This document shows, piece by piece, positions 42,847 to 54,383 of a DNA stretch of 64,000 nt. The notes under the pieces are model-generated. The model searched no databases and was not told where the DNA came from. It saw only the letters and a list, made by a program, of their open reading frames with translations. How positions within the stretch are numbered: position 1 is the first letter of the stretch; the number at the start of each line of letters is the position of its first letter. Origin of the DNA: Sabethes cyaneus (Eukaryota; Arthropoda; Insecta; Diptera; Culicidae); contig NC_071355.1 in NCBI RefSeq assembly GCF_943734655.1, positions 94,061,449 to 94,125,448 of the forward strand. Direction: 5' to 3'. Both the position numbers and the translations under genes were made by a program.

Positions 42847-45822
42847 CTACGATGAATTATGAACTTTATAGGGCAAACGATTTTTAGTGCAAGACGATTC
42901 ACCTTTGTGTCTCATTTTTATTTGCAAACCAATTCTTTGAAGGTTCCTGTTCATAGCATAGATGTATACTGCACTGACAGTGGCAAGACAAAACAGAAAG
43001 GCAAATACTGCTGCTAGTCCAATCCATATCCAATCCGTCGCACCGGCCACGGTTAGGAGATCTTCCGTGACCGGCGGGTCCAGTGTTGAAGTTATCAGTT
43101 GGCTTACCGTAGATGTGCTTTCATATCTTGGAGAATTTGTTGTTGAGCCCAAAGTTGTTAGTTTGCTGGTAGATATGTCGGTTTCTAAAGTCTGCTCAGC
43201 AGTGCTGCTAGTGAACATGTTGGTTGTTGCTGTACTCGATGTGCTACTACTACTGCTTCTAGTAGTAGGATGAACGCTTGGAGTAGTAACAGCGGTAGTA
43301 GTAAAAGGCGAGCTAGATGAAGATTCACTAGCAGTGGTGGTAGTCAACATCACTGTAGTACTTGTAGTAGATGTAGTGGTAGTGATAGTAGTACTAGAAG
43401 CAGAAGTAGTGGAAGTGGTAGGTAAAATCGTTGTTGTGGCGAATTCATCTATGCTGTTGCATTCGTCCGTTTCAACTTCGTAATTAAAAACAGTGAAGTA
43501 CTCAATGGCAACATCACTACCTGAGTTCATATTAGCTTCGATTTGTATCTGCAAGAGAAAATAATATTTTTGCTATTGGTTCACAATATTCTTATTATAA
43601 TGTAGTTTTAGTCAATAATTGCATATGATACAATTTTCGTACTATAAAATGTAGATAACAACCATTTGAGGTCGAAATTGCAATTAGGAAAGTCGATCTA
43701 AAGGGTTTAACGGTACTATATTGGTCTTACAAACCAGTCGTCGAATGTCCGAATCTCGGGCAACCGCTAGAGCCCTGCTATTGTCCAGTTGGTTGCGAAG
43801 TATGTCGAATAAAAACAGAAGGTCAAGTTCCGAAAACGGAATTCAATAACTAACTAGGCTTTGCTTTATTTTTTTTATTAGTGCATATCTTGGTGGCCCT
43901 GTAGACCTTCACCTTGATATCAACTGTTGATTTCTTCTTTTATCATACAGTCTACCATTCAAGCACACAATCAGTTACTTACTTTATCTATTTTATCACT
44001 GACTAGTAGTGTAATCATTATGTTGTCTGTAGATGATGCAAGTTGAGCTGATAACTTTCATTTTCGTGGCAAAATGTGAAAGATGCAATCAACATACTTA
44101 AAGCACAGACAAACAGACATAACATTTTGCCTGATCACTAGTAGCATCTATGATCGACATTCCCAAATATCAAATGGCAATAGGAGTATCCCTCGAACTA
44201 TCAAATATTTTTTATGAGGCATTCCCATTCCCGTTAGTTAAAAAGTGCCACTTCGAAGAATACGAAAACATTCCCAACTAAACCCAAAATTGAAATGACG
44301 GCTTTATCGGTGCGAAGAATTAATCAATTTTTGATCATGTTCGCTAAATCAAATTAATCAGATTATATAAAATCAGATAATTTTTAGAATAAAGTAATTT
44401 ATTAAACAGAACAATATACAAGAAACATTTTAGTGGAATTATATATCTGGTATGCTCTTCGTTATGTCTAACGATGTGCTTCACATGTTTACAACTGAAA
44501 AAAGCAAAAAAAAACATACGAATGTTTCCTCTTCGAGATTTAGTACTTTTGTAAAACTGTTCATATTTTCTGAAGGGGGTAATGCAACTCAAAATTATGA
44601 TACGTGTTTCTGACTAGAAATAACTCAAATTATTTCAGGCAATGCATTTAGTAAGATTGATTATTGGTTCCCGACATCGACTCTGACGTCATAACTCAAC
44701 AAGACAACGTAACATGCCATCCAAAGCGCTTTAGAATGAAATTAGTAAAGCAAAGCAAAGCCTAGGTGCTACATTCCGTTATCGAAACTTGACCTTCTGT
44801 TTTTATACGACAGACTTTGCAGCCAGCTGTTAGAGTGCAGGACAATTGCAGGGCCAGTTGCTACGATCCGATTGACTCAAACAGCCTCTCCCAGTTGGGA
44901 TTCGGACATACGACGACTGGCTTATTAGGCCAGCGTCATACCTCGAGGCCAACTGGGAGGCATAATAATGAAATTATCACGCGAATAATTTGATGAGTCG
45001 GTAATTTCTCGAAATAGCTTTTATACATGGCTTACAAAATCTTACAATTTTATCTCTTTGGACACTTTGGACCGTTTTCTTTACTTTAAGAGCTGTCGAA
45101 TCCAGTTTTGGCCCGCTCATCTTACTTCGATTTTACTCAATATACTCATTGTATCACCTCAGATAAGCAGAATTTGAAAATATTATGCACAGAACACTTG
45201 TAGAGCTAGTTACTATCAATAATATTGCTATCCAAACTTTCTGGTTGATTAAGAAATAATACATTACTTGATTCTTATTTCAATAGTGAATCCTTAAATT
45301 GTCAATGTTCAGAATTATTGACCAAATCCCGAAAAACTAAATTCAACCTGCCTTGGCACGCTTGACAGTTTTATCCATCTTCTCTCGGAACAGTCCCCAA
45401 CCACGGGTAGCCTGTTCCGTTTTCCATCGAATAACGACCATTGGGTTTCCTTCGCTATCAATTCGATCTAAATCCAGCACTCTAACCTCCAGTGAAGCAC
45501 CGAAATCAAAAACCAAATTGTACACCATTCTTAGCTCAGTTTGTTCATTCACACTAAAACTTTGCACTGTTTCGCCACACGTTAATCCTTGCCACTCCTC
45601 CGAAAGGTAATATTCGGCATAATCTCGATACGGAGTAAACACTGTTGTTGCGCTATACTGTTTCACGGTAAACTCTTGAGTATAAGAACAACGAGACAAA
45701 TATGTTAATGTTGCTTGATCGAAATCAATTCTTGAACAGGAAACATCCTCCGTCAGAATGCACGCACTGAAGCTAATTATGACGCCGGTTACCAGTAGCC
45801 ACCTTTCCAGAGGGCTATTCAT
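42847..45822 (-). CDS. Single-pass membrane protein with mucin-like stalk (unknown)
   Basis: I do not recognise this protein by name. Exon 1 (45822 to about 45352) starts MNSPLERWLLVTGVIISFSA, a signal peptide, followed by a compact Cys-containing domain of about 130 residues (CSRIDF.., CSYTQEF.., LTCGETVQSF.., VFDFGASLEVRVLDLD) that looks like a beta-sandwich, perhaps MAM-like. Exon 2 (from 43548 after the acceptor CTCTTGCAG) continues IQIEANMNSGSDVAIEYFTV, then a Ser/Thr-rich stalk of about 120 residues (probably O-glycosylated), a transmembrane helix (WIWIGLAAVFAFLFCLATVS) and a short basic tail. The exon joint in phase needs a GC donor after GCCAAG (45351-45350). The tail either ends at the stop at 42847 or splices at 42903 (GTGAAT) to an unseen exon. 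The 1.8 kb intron holds two SINEs and a repeat. Confidence 0.7.
43735..43870 (+). mobile_element. tRNA-derived SINE, 5' truncated
   Basis: This shares GTCGTCGAATGTCCGAATCT (B-box region), TATGTCGAATAAAAACAGAA, GGTCAAGTTCCGAAAACGGA and the AGGCTTTGCTTTATT end with the copy at 44745-44957, in the other orientation. It lies inside the intron of the membrane-protein gene. Confidence 0.75.
44102..44320. repeat. Interspersed repeat, second copy of 13667-13915
   Basis: Shared phrases include CACAGACAAACAGACATAAC, ATCTATGATCGACATTCCCA, AATATCAAAT, and ACGGTTTAATCGGT/ACGGCTTTATCGGT near the ends. The copy is diverged by several indels, in the same orientation. Confidence 0.75.
44745..44957 (-). mobile_element. 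tRNA-derived SINE, full length
   Basis: On the minus strand it starts GCCTCCCAGTTGGCCTCGAG, with an A-box-like TGGCCTCGAGG and a B-box-like ATGTCCGAATCCCAACTGGG. It then has a body with AGTCTGTCGTATAAAAACAG and ends AGGCTTTGCTTTGCTTT. The layout (pol III boxes, unrelated body, simple tail) is that of a mosquito tRNA-related SINE. Other copies are at 43735, 51985 and 63335. Confidence 0.85.
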
Positions 45823-46440
45823 TTCGTGATACCCTTGAGTTTTGCGCTTGTAACCTATAAATCGTGACTGATTTCGAACTTGCTCTTTCGGAATTGTATG
45901 ACCGTTTACAAACGGCCTGTCAATCAATTGTCATTCATTGAGCTTTTTTATCAGTTGATACAAGATATATTAATCGTTTATTGCAGCGAATAGCAAATAA
46001 TAGTAAGTTTTACTCTTGGTCGCAGTCGACGCAGAACTCTTCGAGAAATCGTGTCTAATTGTTTATGTCGATGTCATTGTAAATTAGAAATATTACACTG
46101 GTCAACTTTTTTCTCACAATAGAATCAAATTTGAATAACTAAATATTGTGGGTTAACTAAAATCATTGAGTGTTTACCAGTGTCGCGGGTGTCATTACCA
46201 TAAGTTTATTTATTTTGAATCGAAAAAGATGCTTAATTCATTGCAATCTTCTTACTATTGGACTTGCAGCGAATGCAATTTTTACAACAGTAATAAAGCA
46301 TTGATCAGTGTATTGTAGGCCATTGTTATAGTCTGGTAGAAAGTCAAGTGTGTTGTAATATATACGTCAAACAGCCATAATTTATTGACGATAGTTCACT
46401 GGCCGACTCAAGATATTTATTGCAAACTAGATAGTACAAA
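45823..46440. other. 5' flank of the membrane-protein gene
   Basis: This holds the 5' UTR (the frame stays open upstream to 45927, but MNSPLERW makes the better signal peptide) and AT-rich intergenic DNA. No promoter motif could be fixed. Confidence 0.4.
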
Positions 46441-46453
46441 TAAGACCCGCTCA

Positions 46454-48962
46454 TCGCGAGCGTGTGACGCTACCATGTCGACCACCATGACACCATGTAC
46501 CATGACGGAAAGGTCGACCTAGGTATGGGAGGTCACCGGCTTACTAATGGACAGATGGAATAGCGAAACTCCGCGGAGCGTGCTTTCGTGCAGGGAGAAT
46601 TATGCAAAGAGCTCGTTCGGACGAAGGCAGGGCTGAATATCAAGTAGCACTTGTTGCTGCACGCGCAGCGCTTAAGAGTGGGATAAAAACTAGTAAAAAA
46701 GCCTGCTTTGATAGGTTATGTGCTAGTGCCAATCCGAACCCGTGGGGTGATGCCTACAGGGCCGTAATCGCAAAGACCAAGGGCGTGATAGCACCCTCAG
46801 AGCAATCGCCAGAGATGCTGGAGCGGATCATCGAGTCAAGGCCCTGGCCCCAGGCCGCTGAGTCGTCCCACGGCCGATGTTCCATCACATCTCAGACCAT
46901 AACATAGAATGATAGGCCTCCGTGCCGAACATCCAAAGTAACGTGGACGACAGCGGTTTATAGGTCGGGGAGGAAGTAACGGTTACGAATGAAGAACTCA
47001 TTGAGTTCGCTAAATCCCTAAAGGTGAGCAAGGCACCGGGGCCAGACGGTATCCCAAATATGGCCATTAAAGCGGGTATTCTAGAGGCTCCCGAATTATT
47101 CGGGGCAGTAATGAGTAGATGCTTGGAAGCTGGCCACTTTCCGGACAGATGGAAGCGACAGAACCTGGTCCTATTGCCGAAGCCGGGAAAACATCCGGGT
47201 GCCCCCTCGTCCTATAGGCCGATCTGTTTGCTCGATACTGCCGGCAAGGTGCTGGAGAGGGTTATCCTTAACAGACTCGTACAGTAGACTGAGGGTACAA
47301 AGGGTCTGTCAAGGAACCAATTCGGCTTCCGAAAAGGCAAATCTATGGTGGATGCCATCTTGTCTGTCACTAAGACTGCGCAGTTGTCACGCTCGACGTG
47401 AGAAATGCGTTTAATAACGCCAGCTGGGACTCCGTAGCTAACTCGCTTCGGAACGTCCAAGTGCCGGTGTCGCTGTACAGGATTCTGGAAAATTATTTCC
47501 AGAATCGTGTGCTATGCTACAACACGGAGGAGGGTCAGAAGTGCGTTCAAATCACCGCAGGGGTTCCGCAAGGTTCCAAACTGGGCCCGGTGTTGTGGAA
47601 CGTCATGTATGACGAGGTGTTGAAGCTAAAGTTCCTGGTAGGGGTGGTGATAGTCGGCTTTGCGGACGACATCACCTTCGAAGTCTACGGTGAATCTATC
47701 AGAGAGGTTGAGTTGACGGCTGCCCGCTCTATAAGCATTGTTGAAGATTGGATGCGATCCGGGAAACTGGAGCTAGCGCATCATAAAACGGAGGTTATCG
47801 TGGTGAACAACCGCATGCCGGTGCGGCAAGCAAATATCAGCGTCAGGGACACTATTTCGTCAACGTGGTCCTTAAAACTCCTGGGAGTCATGGTCGAGAC
47901 AAGCTCAAGTTCGGGAGCCACGTCGACTATGCCTGCAAGAAGGCTTCCACAGCTAATTCGGCATTGTCTCGTATGATGTCTAATAGCTCTGCAGTATATG
48001 GCAGCAAGCCAAGGCTATTAGCCAACGTGGTCCAGTCCATACTCAGGTATGGCGGCCGGTTTGGTCATCGGCGTTAGGTACCAAAAGCTATCTAGCCAAT
48101 CTGGAAAGCACCTATCGTCTCAAGTGCTTGAGAGTGACGAGTGCGTATCGCACAGTTTCATTTGACGCAATCTGCGTCTTAGCGGGTGTGATGCCTATTG
48201 GCATCATCATCAGCGAGGACGTAGAGTGCTTCAACTAACGTGGAACTAGAGGCATACGGGGTACCACAAGATCGGCCTCGATGACCACATGGCAGCAAGC
48301 ATGGTCTAATTCCACAAAAGGCCGGTGGACACATCGACTTATCCCGGTAGTATCCGGGTGGGTCAACAGGCGCCACGGCGAAGTCAACTTCCACCTGACA
48401 CAGATTCTGTCAGGGCATGGTTGTTTTAGACAGTATCTGCACAAGTTTGGGTATGCGAAGTCCCCCGCCTGTCCCGAATGCGTGGATGTTGAGGAAACTG
48501 CAGAACATGCTTTCTTCATATGCCCTCGTTTCGCGGGCGCGAGAAGTAACATGGTGGCAGTTACCGGACAGGTCACTACTCCGGATAACTTAGTCCAAAG
48601 GATGTGTTCCAACTCGGACGTCTGGGGAGTGGTCAATGCGGCTGCTATCCAGATTGTACTTGAGCTACAAAACCGCTAGAGAGCCGATCAACGGCGAATA
48701 AACAGCCTAACTACCATAGTCCAGTAGTTATCTAAGAGAGTGCGTTAAGCACAATAGCCCCTCCCTGAAGTAATATCGATAAGGTGGTGCCAGGGGGATG
48801 CAGGCTGGAGCCACGTGTAGGGTTTTAGTGGGTCTGGATCCTCACGCCCCACTAGGCGGGGGTCGGGATACTAACCCCCTTTCTGAATTGTCTTCTCAGG
48901 TGTCTGATAGTACTGTATCTTTTAAGGTGCTCAGCAGATTTCCCTACTCGTATAGAAAAAAG
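46454..48962 (+). mobile_element. R1-clade LINE, 5'-truncated, 13 bp target duplication
   Basis: TAAGACCCGCTCA is repeated perfectly at 46441-46453 and 48963-48975. The 2509 bp insert encodes, in several frames, a linker (46602-46907), RT motifs (47024-47287: VSKAPGPDGIPNMAIKAGIL, PKPGKHPGAPSSYRPICLLD), the palm (47398-47976: VPQGSKLGPVLWNVMYDEVL, GFADDITFEVYGES, HHKTEVIVVN) and a C-terminal zinc-knuckle-like region (48281-48679: CPECVDVEETAEHAFFICPR, a CCHC arrangement). The GFADD box and YGES motif point to the R1 clade. Stops and frameshifts (for example after 47287 and near 47860) make it inactive. It lies outside rDNA. Confidence 0.93.
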
Positions 48963-48975
48963 TAAGACCCGCTCA

Positions 48976-51116
48976 AAATATTTTATTCCGCCGTATTCTG
49001 TCATTCCCCTTGCGTAAATATATATATTTCATGGCTTTAAAAATTGGCAGCATATTCGCTTATGCAGTAAAGCAAGTTTTTAAGTCCAAATAAGGAAAAG
49101 GGGTTTTGTTTCATTCTGCATAATAGGAATTTCCAGAAAGAAAGCTACACAAGTGGCCGGAAGACAAAACACCGTCCGTTTAGAGGTGGAATACGAACGC
49201 TATGCATAACACAACTGGCAGTTTGCTCAGTCAAACGCCGATCGCACGCAGCAGAAGGAACGCGCTCTAAAATTTGTTGACATTTTTGTTTCGATCAAGT
49301 TGCCTTTACCGTTTGGAGCAGCGAATGACTGCAAAACAGTCAAATTATTGGCAATCACCACGCTAATGAAAAGCAACCGCACAATCGTATGATTCAATAC
49401 TACAAAAAAACAACCACTACATGTGCATGGAAGAAGTCGGTCGGACTCCGTCCAATACAAACGAATATTTTGCTTGCGTCGGACCGACGTCCGGGTGACA
49501 AACTATTACTGTGAGCAGCCGATTTGGAGACAAAAAGAGAAACGAAAAAATACGTCACCGTATGCTTCCAGTCAGTTTGCAGTTTATATTCTCAAAGCGC
49601 AAAGCAAAACGGGAGATCGACTGGTTGCTTTTGCTGAGATGCCGCATGAATCGTAAGACGGCAGCAGCGCAAGCGGGAGATTGACTGGATTTAACGGGAA
49701 ACTAGCAGTCATTAACTTTTCGTCGAAGAGTCCAATTTCGGAAGCAGTTTTTGGAGCCAAAAGCGGGATTATGTTTATAAAAAAGTAAATACTACATTCT
49801 TCTTACCAATCTGAATACAGCGAATATATTTTCATGAAAAGAATTTTTGTTACGAACAAAAAAACTGCTTTTGATATTGGCAGAATCGATGACGACTAAT
49901 TTCACCTTAAAAAACAGTCAAATGATCGTTCAAAAAGCGGAGTTTGAATGCGGAAAGTTCGCATTCACGGCAGTCACATTCAACTTGCGATCCCTTTTCA
50001 AGCCCTGGTTTGGATACATGCGCTATGCTACATCAGCGGAAACAAGGCAGCGTGGCCGGTAAAACCCCCCTCGAAATCGGCGGTCTCTCGTATGGAAAAG
50101 ACTGATTTACCGATGTTTTAGAATTGCCGAAATTTAGGAACTGTCCCTTAGTTTGAAGACCGAACAAGCGACATCGAGTAAGGACAGCAAAAGCCTGGAC
50201 GAACGAGTCGAATAAAGGCTTCGAGCATTTCTTTTTTTGCACCCTATCATTGTCGGTGTTTTGTTCACACTCCATCATTACCAGTATTATGTTCCAACCA
50301 CTTCATATCACATGTACATGAGCATCCTCTTTAAGCTCTACCAGCATATAAACGTAGGATAATTTTGAATTCCGAGCAAAATCGGAGGATTTGTTGCACA
50401 TAAATTACTGTTTCAGTTTTATTTAAATTCAGCTGACTCACCCTGTGTACGCTTCTTAAGCGGTCCTTCAGTTGACCACAAACACAGTTCAGCTGGTGAG
50501 TATCAACTCATGAATTTACAATCACTATACACAATACAATACAATACACAATAATTAAGGTACAATAACCAGTAATAGACCATCCGATGTTTCAATATTT
50601 CAACTGTTTTATTTTAGAGAATTTTCTAAATTAATGAAACGAAACATCAATCTGATTCAAACGCTATTTTACATATCTCCTAGAAATAAGTATTGTACAA
50701 CCGACAATTTATGGCTTGTTTACTTCTTTGTGTTAAAAAACTTGACTAAAACTAAATAAATGGTTATCCTAAATAAATAAACTTTAGAGATACCTATTAA
50801 TATGAGTTTGTTATGATTGGTCTGATTGGCCATTAAATCTAATAATGGTCAATGTCATACATACGGTTTTACTATTGCAAAACGTACCCTTTATATCAAC
50901 TGAATTTGGAGGCCCAGATCAACATATCTATAAATTTATCAGTTTTATATCTTAGACGAAGGTAGCTTAAGGCGCGTTATCTTTTACACATTGGAAGGTT
51001 CTCACCACCGAACGGCGAAATCAGTATCGATAGTCGATTTCACGTTCCCGTCGCAGTATCGTTTTCGGCATCTGAAAGTTCACCAATTACGAGCGAATTA
51101 CATTCCGCTAACAACC
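48976..51116. other. Non-coding region with possible repeats
   Basis: No supported gene. Similar phrases (GGGAGATCGACTGG and GGGAGATTGACTGG) at 49609 and 49676 suggest a small internal duplication. A (TACAA)n-like ACAATACAATACAATACACA run occurs at about 50530-50550. Open stretches at 49227-49656 and 50033-50278 have no recognisable domain. Confidence 0.35.
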
Positions 51117-51497
51117 ATGACATCGTTTTCGGCTCTAAGTACCATCGTACTGATAACACTATTCTCATTTCGTGGTCTCTGTCCTGTTGGCGCATCGTCG
51201 AGAAAGTTACACATGGTACTGGCGGAACCTCTACCTACTGAAGCAACACTGACAGCAGAAGAAGCTGACAAACGGAGCGAACCGGTGAATATGGCGGAAC
51301 CATACACGGCAACCCAGGAATATGTCGCTTGGATGGTGACGGCGATTATATTCATTGTCCTGTTCTCCCTGTCAATCGTCGTGATTGGATATTTGTGGTA
51401 CCTGCGAAATTCGAAGCTTAAGGAATTAAGGGCACTGCAGATGGCCCGTGATGATAAAAACAATCGGAATGTGTGGTACGGTGGTTCGTACATGTAG
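51117..51497 (+). CDS. Small type I membrane protein (unknown)
   Basis: This encodes 126 residues from ATG at 51117, whose context ACAACCATGA suits a fly start. The frame is open upstream to 50991, but the chosen Met begins a signal peptide (MTSFSALSTIVLITLFSF..VGA). A short acidic extracellular part of about 50 residues (LPTEATLTAEEADKRSEPVN) leads to a transmembrane helix (YVAWMVTAIIFIVLFSLSIV and VIGYLWYL). The cytoplasmic tail is basic (RNSKLKELRALQMARDDKNN) and ends VWYGGSYM. It is a single exon as read. No family was recognised. The stop at 51495-51497 is followed by a 3' UTR with a good AATAAA. Confidence 0.75.
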   Translation: MTSFSALSTIVLITLFSFRGLCPVGASSRKLHMVLAEPLPTEATLTAEEADKRSEPVNMAEPYTATQEYVAWMVTAIIFIVLFSLSIVVIGYLWYLRNSKLKELRALQMARDDKNNRNVWYGGSYM

Positions 51498-51770
51498 ATA
51501 ATGAAATTGGTAGTGATAATTAACTGGTGATGTAAATATAACTCGTACTGTGACTCACAGCGTTTAGTTTGAATCTAAAACCTATGATATCATCAACTTT
51601 GTCTTGCTAGAATCCATTCTACCTATATGTGTTTTAATTTTAAACTTATTCCAATACTAAGTAACTGTAGCAGTAGCATTGAACACGCGCAAAATTTATC
51701 AACAGGATGTCGTCCACTGTCATTGTTCTGTTTACGATGTCAAATGTGAATCGTGGAATATATTGTTTCC

Positions 51771-51776
51771 AATAAA
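51771..51776 (+). promoter_or_regulatory. Polyadenylation signal AATAAA
   Basis: The first canonical hexamer in the sense direction after the stop of the 51117-51497 gene, 274 bases downstream, in TTTCCAATAAAATCATAG. It supports this ORF being a real transcription unit. Confidence 0.6.
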
Positions 51777-51984
51777 ATCATAGATATTTTACATGTTTAC
51801 GCGTCCTCGTTTTCATTTATTTGACATAAAAATATCGTGTTAAATTCTAAAAGTTTTGTTCAATCGTTTGTATTTTAGCGCAGTAATTTTATTCACAATT
51901 TTCCTGAATAGGGTGACGGACCCCCCTCATCATACGTAAACATGATCCATATTTTAGTTCAGTTCAAGTTTTTATAAGAATTAT

Positions 51985-52203
51985 ATGCAAAAGCAAAGCC
52001 TTGGGCGTAAACGTCTTTGTAAGACTTGACTCTTCTTTATCGACAGACTTCACAGCCGGCTATTAGAGTATAGGATAGTTACGGAGCTAGTGCAACAATC
52101 CTATTAACTCTATCTAGCATTCTAGCAGCAGCGCCTAGCCGAGATTCAAACATATGACGACTGGCTCGTTTGGCCAGCATCGTACCTCGAAACCAACTAA
52201 GCG
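51985..52203 (-). mobile_element. tRNA-derived SINE
   Basis: Same family as 44745-44957 and same orientation: on the plus strand AAAGCAAAGCCTTGGGCGTA, CGACAGACTTCACAGCCGGC and TATGACGACTGGCTCGTTTG with GCCAGCATCGTACCTCGA. It is more diverged but near full length. Confidence 0.8.
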
Positions 52204-53017
52204 GTTAAGAATTATATGCGCAAGTTCTCAAATTTTTCACATGAGATGAAACTGATACTTCTTGTTTGTTTATGTACAGGTACATATTAGGGCAGACAAA
52301 ATATTTCGGAATTTACATTTCTTAGCGAAACAATTTTTCATGCTCCAGCGGGAGGTCGTAATACGACGAACCACAAGAAAGGAGGAAATAGGGTACGGGA
52401 GGGTATTTTCAACCCATTAAGCGGTAGCCTAAACAATATTCAGGAATTACGTTGAAACTCTATTCATTCGAGACCAGATTTTTATACCAGTTGATAGAAT
52501 AATGTATTTTGGTCTTAATGAAACGCTACTGAATTTGAGTTATGGTCGCGAGAAATGATGAAGTCGCTGCGGCTAAATTGGGCTCATTTTCTATAGTGGT
52601 GTCTGTGTTTTTTAAATCCGACCGGCCGAAATAGCCTGCACAGGGATTAGATGCTTTTCAAAAACAGATCAAAAGAGAGACCAATGGATAACGTATCGGT
52701 ATTACCTAGATACCGGCTCATTGAAGATAACTAGTTTTGCAGTGACAAAAGCTTGCTGCTGGCGCTAGTGTATCATTGAATCGTGCATATACATTAGCAC
52801 CAGAAGAAAGTAGTTGTCACTTAAATACAAGCTATGTCAACACGATAGAAGAGTGGGCAAGAACAGGGGCAACTGCATCACATCTTGGTAGTAGTGTAAA
52901 TAACGCATCATATGCTGAAATTAAAAGCAATACGCTCCAGATTGCTAGTGAATGAAAATATGAATCAATATTGTCATTTTAGAGGGGAATTTTTGTGTTC
53001 TTTCGTAATGAAAAGAA
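52204..53017. other. Non-coding spacer
   Basis: AT-rich sequence without a recognised gene or delimited element. Confidence 0.3.
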
Positions 53018-53125
53018 CCCAAGTAACAATTTGGGTTTTATTACACTCTTATGATGGCATTTAAGACCAAAATTGGTCATGAAAACCGCCATAAGAGTAC
53101 AATAAAACTCACATTGTTGCTTGGG
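53018..53125. mobile_element. 108 bp MITE, copy 2
   Basis: It has the same length and almost the same sequence as 21385-21492 (differences such as ACTCTTATGATGGCATTTAA for ACTCTTACGATAGCATTAAA). The ends CCCAAG and CTTGGG are intact. It is flanked by AA on both sides, where copy 1 has TA, suggesting a 2 bp duplication with relaxed sequence. Confidence 0.85.
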
Positions 53126-54370
53126 AAGTATAATTGTTCTGTGACATCATATTCACAGCTGTTTAGTTGCTAGAATAAGTAAACGTGATCATAATTGTAT
53201 GTTTTCCAAACCATAATCAAAAGCGGATGCGCGTAAGCGATTGCTGCTATTTTATTCAGCCTGATTACGTGCCGGTGGAAAAATAATGGTTTTGATGTTT
53301 ATTGATTAAAATCTAGCAAATTACTTACATTTTTATGAAAACAGTTATTACACATTAAAGCTTATGAGTGCCACTTTAGTTTCAGTATTGTTACAGGGGT
53401 TGCAACGTGTGCAATAAAATTGGAAGGAATGGAATCTTTCGAATTTATCGGCATTTTGTTTTATAGAAACCCACACAATTAAAAAAAGCACCGAATTCGG
53501 TAAAATTTTCCCGATATCTCAACATCAACAACCGAACGTTCGGTATCTATCAATGCTGTGAAATCCGGAAAAAAATAACCATAACACGAGAATAAAAATT
53601 CTTGTAACAGTAGGATGCAAAATACTGTAAAAACAATCAAATTTATCGTCAGAAAAGATAACTAAACCATCAAACTTATTGTTGTCCACCATAACTTTCA
53701 TAGTTTTGAGAAATTCTACCATCAAAATGACGGGTTGTTATCGTAAAAGTTATGTTACAGTACAAGTTTTCGTTTTTTTATGGTAATTTTTTGGGACGAA
53801 AAAATAAAATATAATTAAAAAAGGCAGTAAATTTGTGATGAAATACGGCCAATTCAATTGCATAAAATGAGAAACAAAAATATGAATAAAATTAGAAATT
53901 GAGGCACTTTTACAATAAATTTACCATAAGTTTCAATGTTTACAATAAAAACTGTTGTAAATGCATTCTACTACAAAATTTAATGTAAATTTTTTTTCGG
54001 GTTAACCCACAGAGGATTTGTATTTGCATCTAACATTCGGTAAAAGCTTATTTTGTAAATCAACTTTTTTAATAATATTGTCATAATCATTCTTAATATG
54101 GTGAATTTCTTCAAAAATAGTTGAAAGTACTCTTTATTATTATGATTTTGAATACATTTTTTTGTTCAAATAGGTTCGTCTTGCTTTAATAATCAAATGA
54201 TAACATAGATCGATGGGATGGGGTAGTTTTAGACTTTTATAAAGCTGTTTACTGTCAAGACATCAAGTTCGTCTTCGATCAAAATCGATCGAAGAGTAAA
54301 TGTAGTTATTAACCTTTACAGGTCGAGGTTTCATCGTAATAAACCTGACCTGGTTCCAGGCCATTTGGAA
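53126..54370. other. Very AT-rich non-coding region
   Basis: No gene. The stretch 53470-54010 has an ATTCGGTAAAATTTTCCCGA phrase resembling one near 29890, and many A/T runs; it may be an old repeat but no ends were found. Confidence 0.35.
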
Positions 54371-54383
54371 TGGCAAGATTTGG

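Noticed and set aside
44880..44957. Candidate tRNA gene
   Set aside because: A- and B-box-like motifs are present but no cloverleaf forms, and the sequence is the head of a dispersed SINE.
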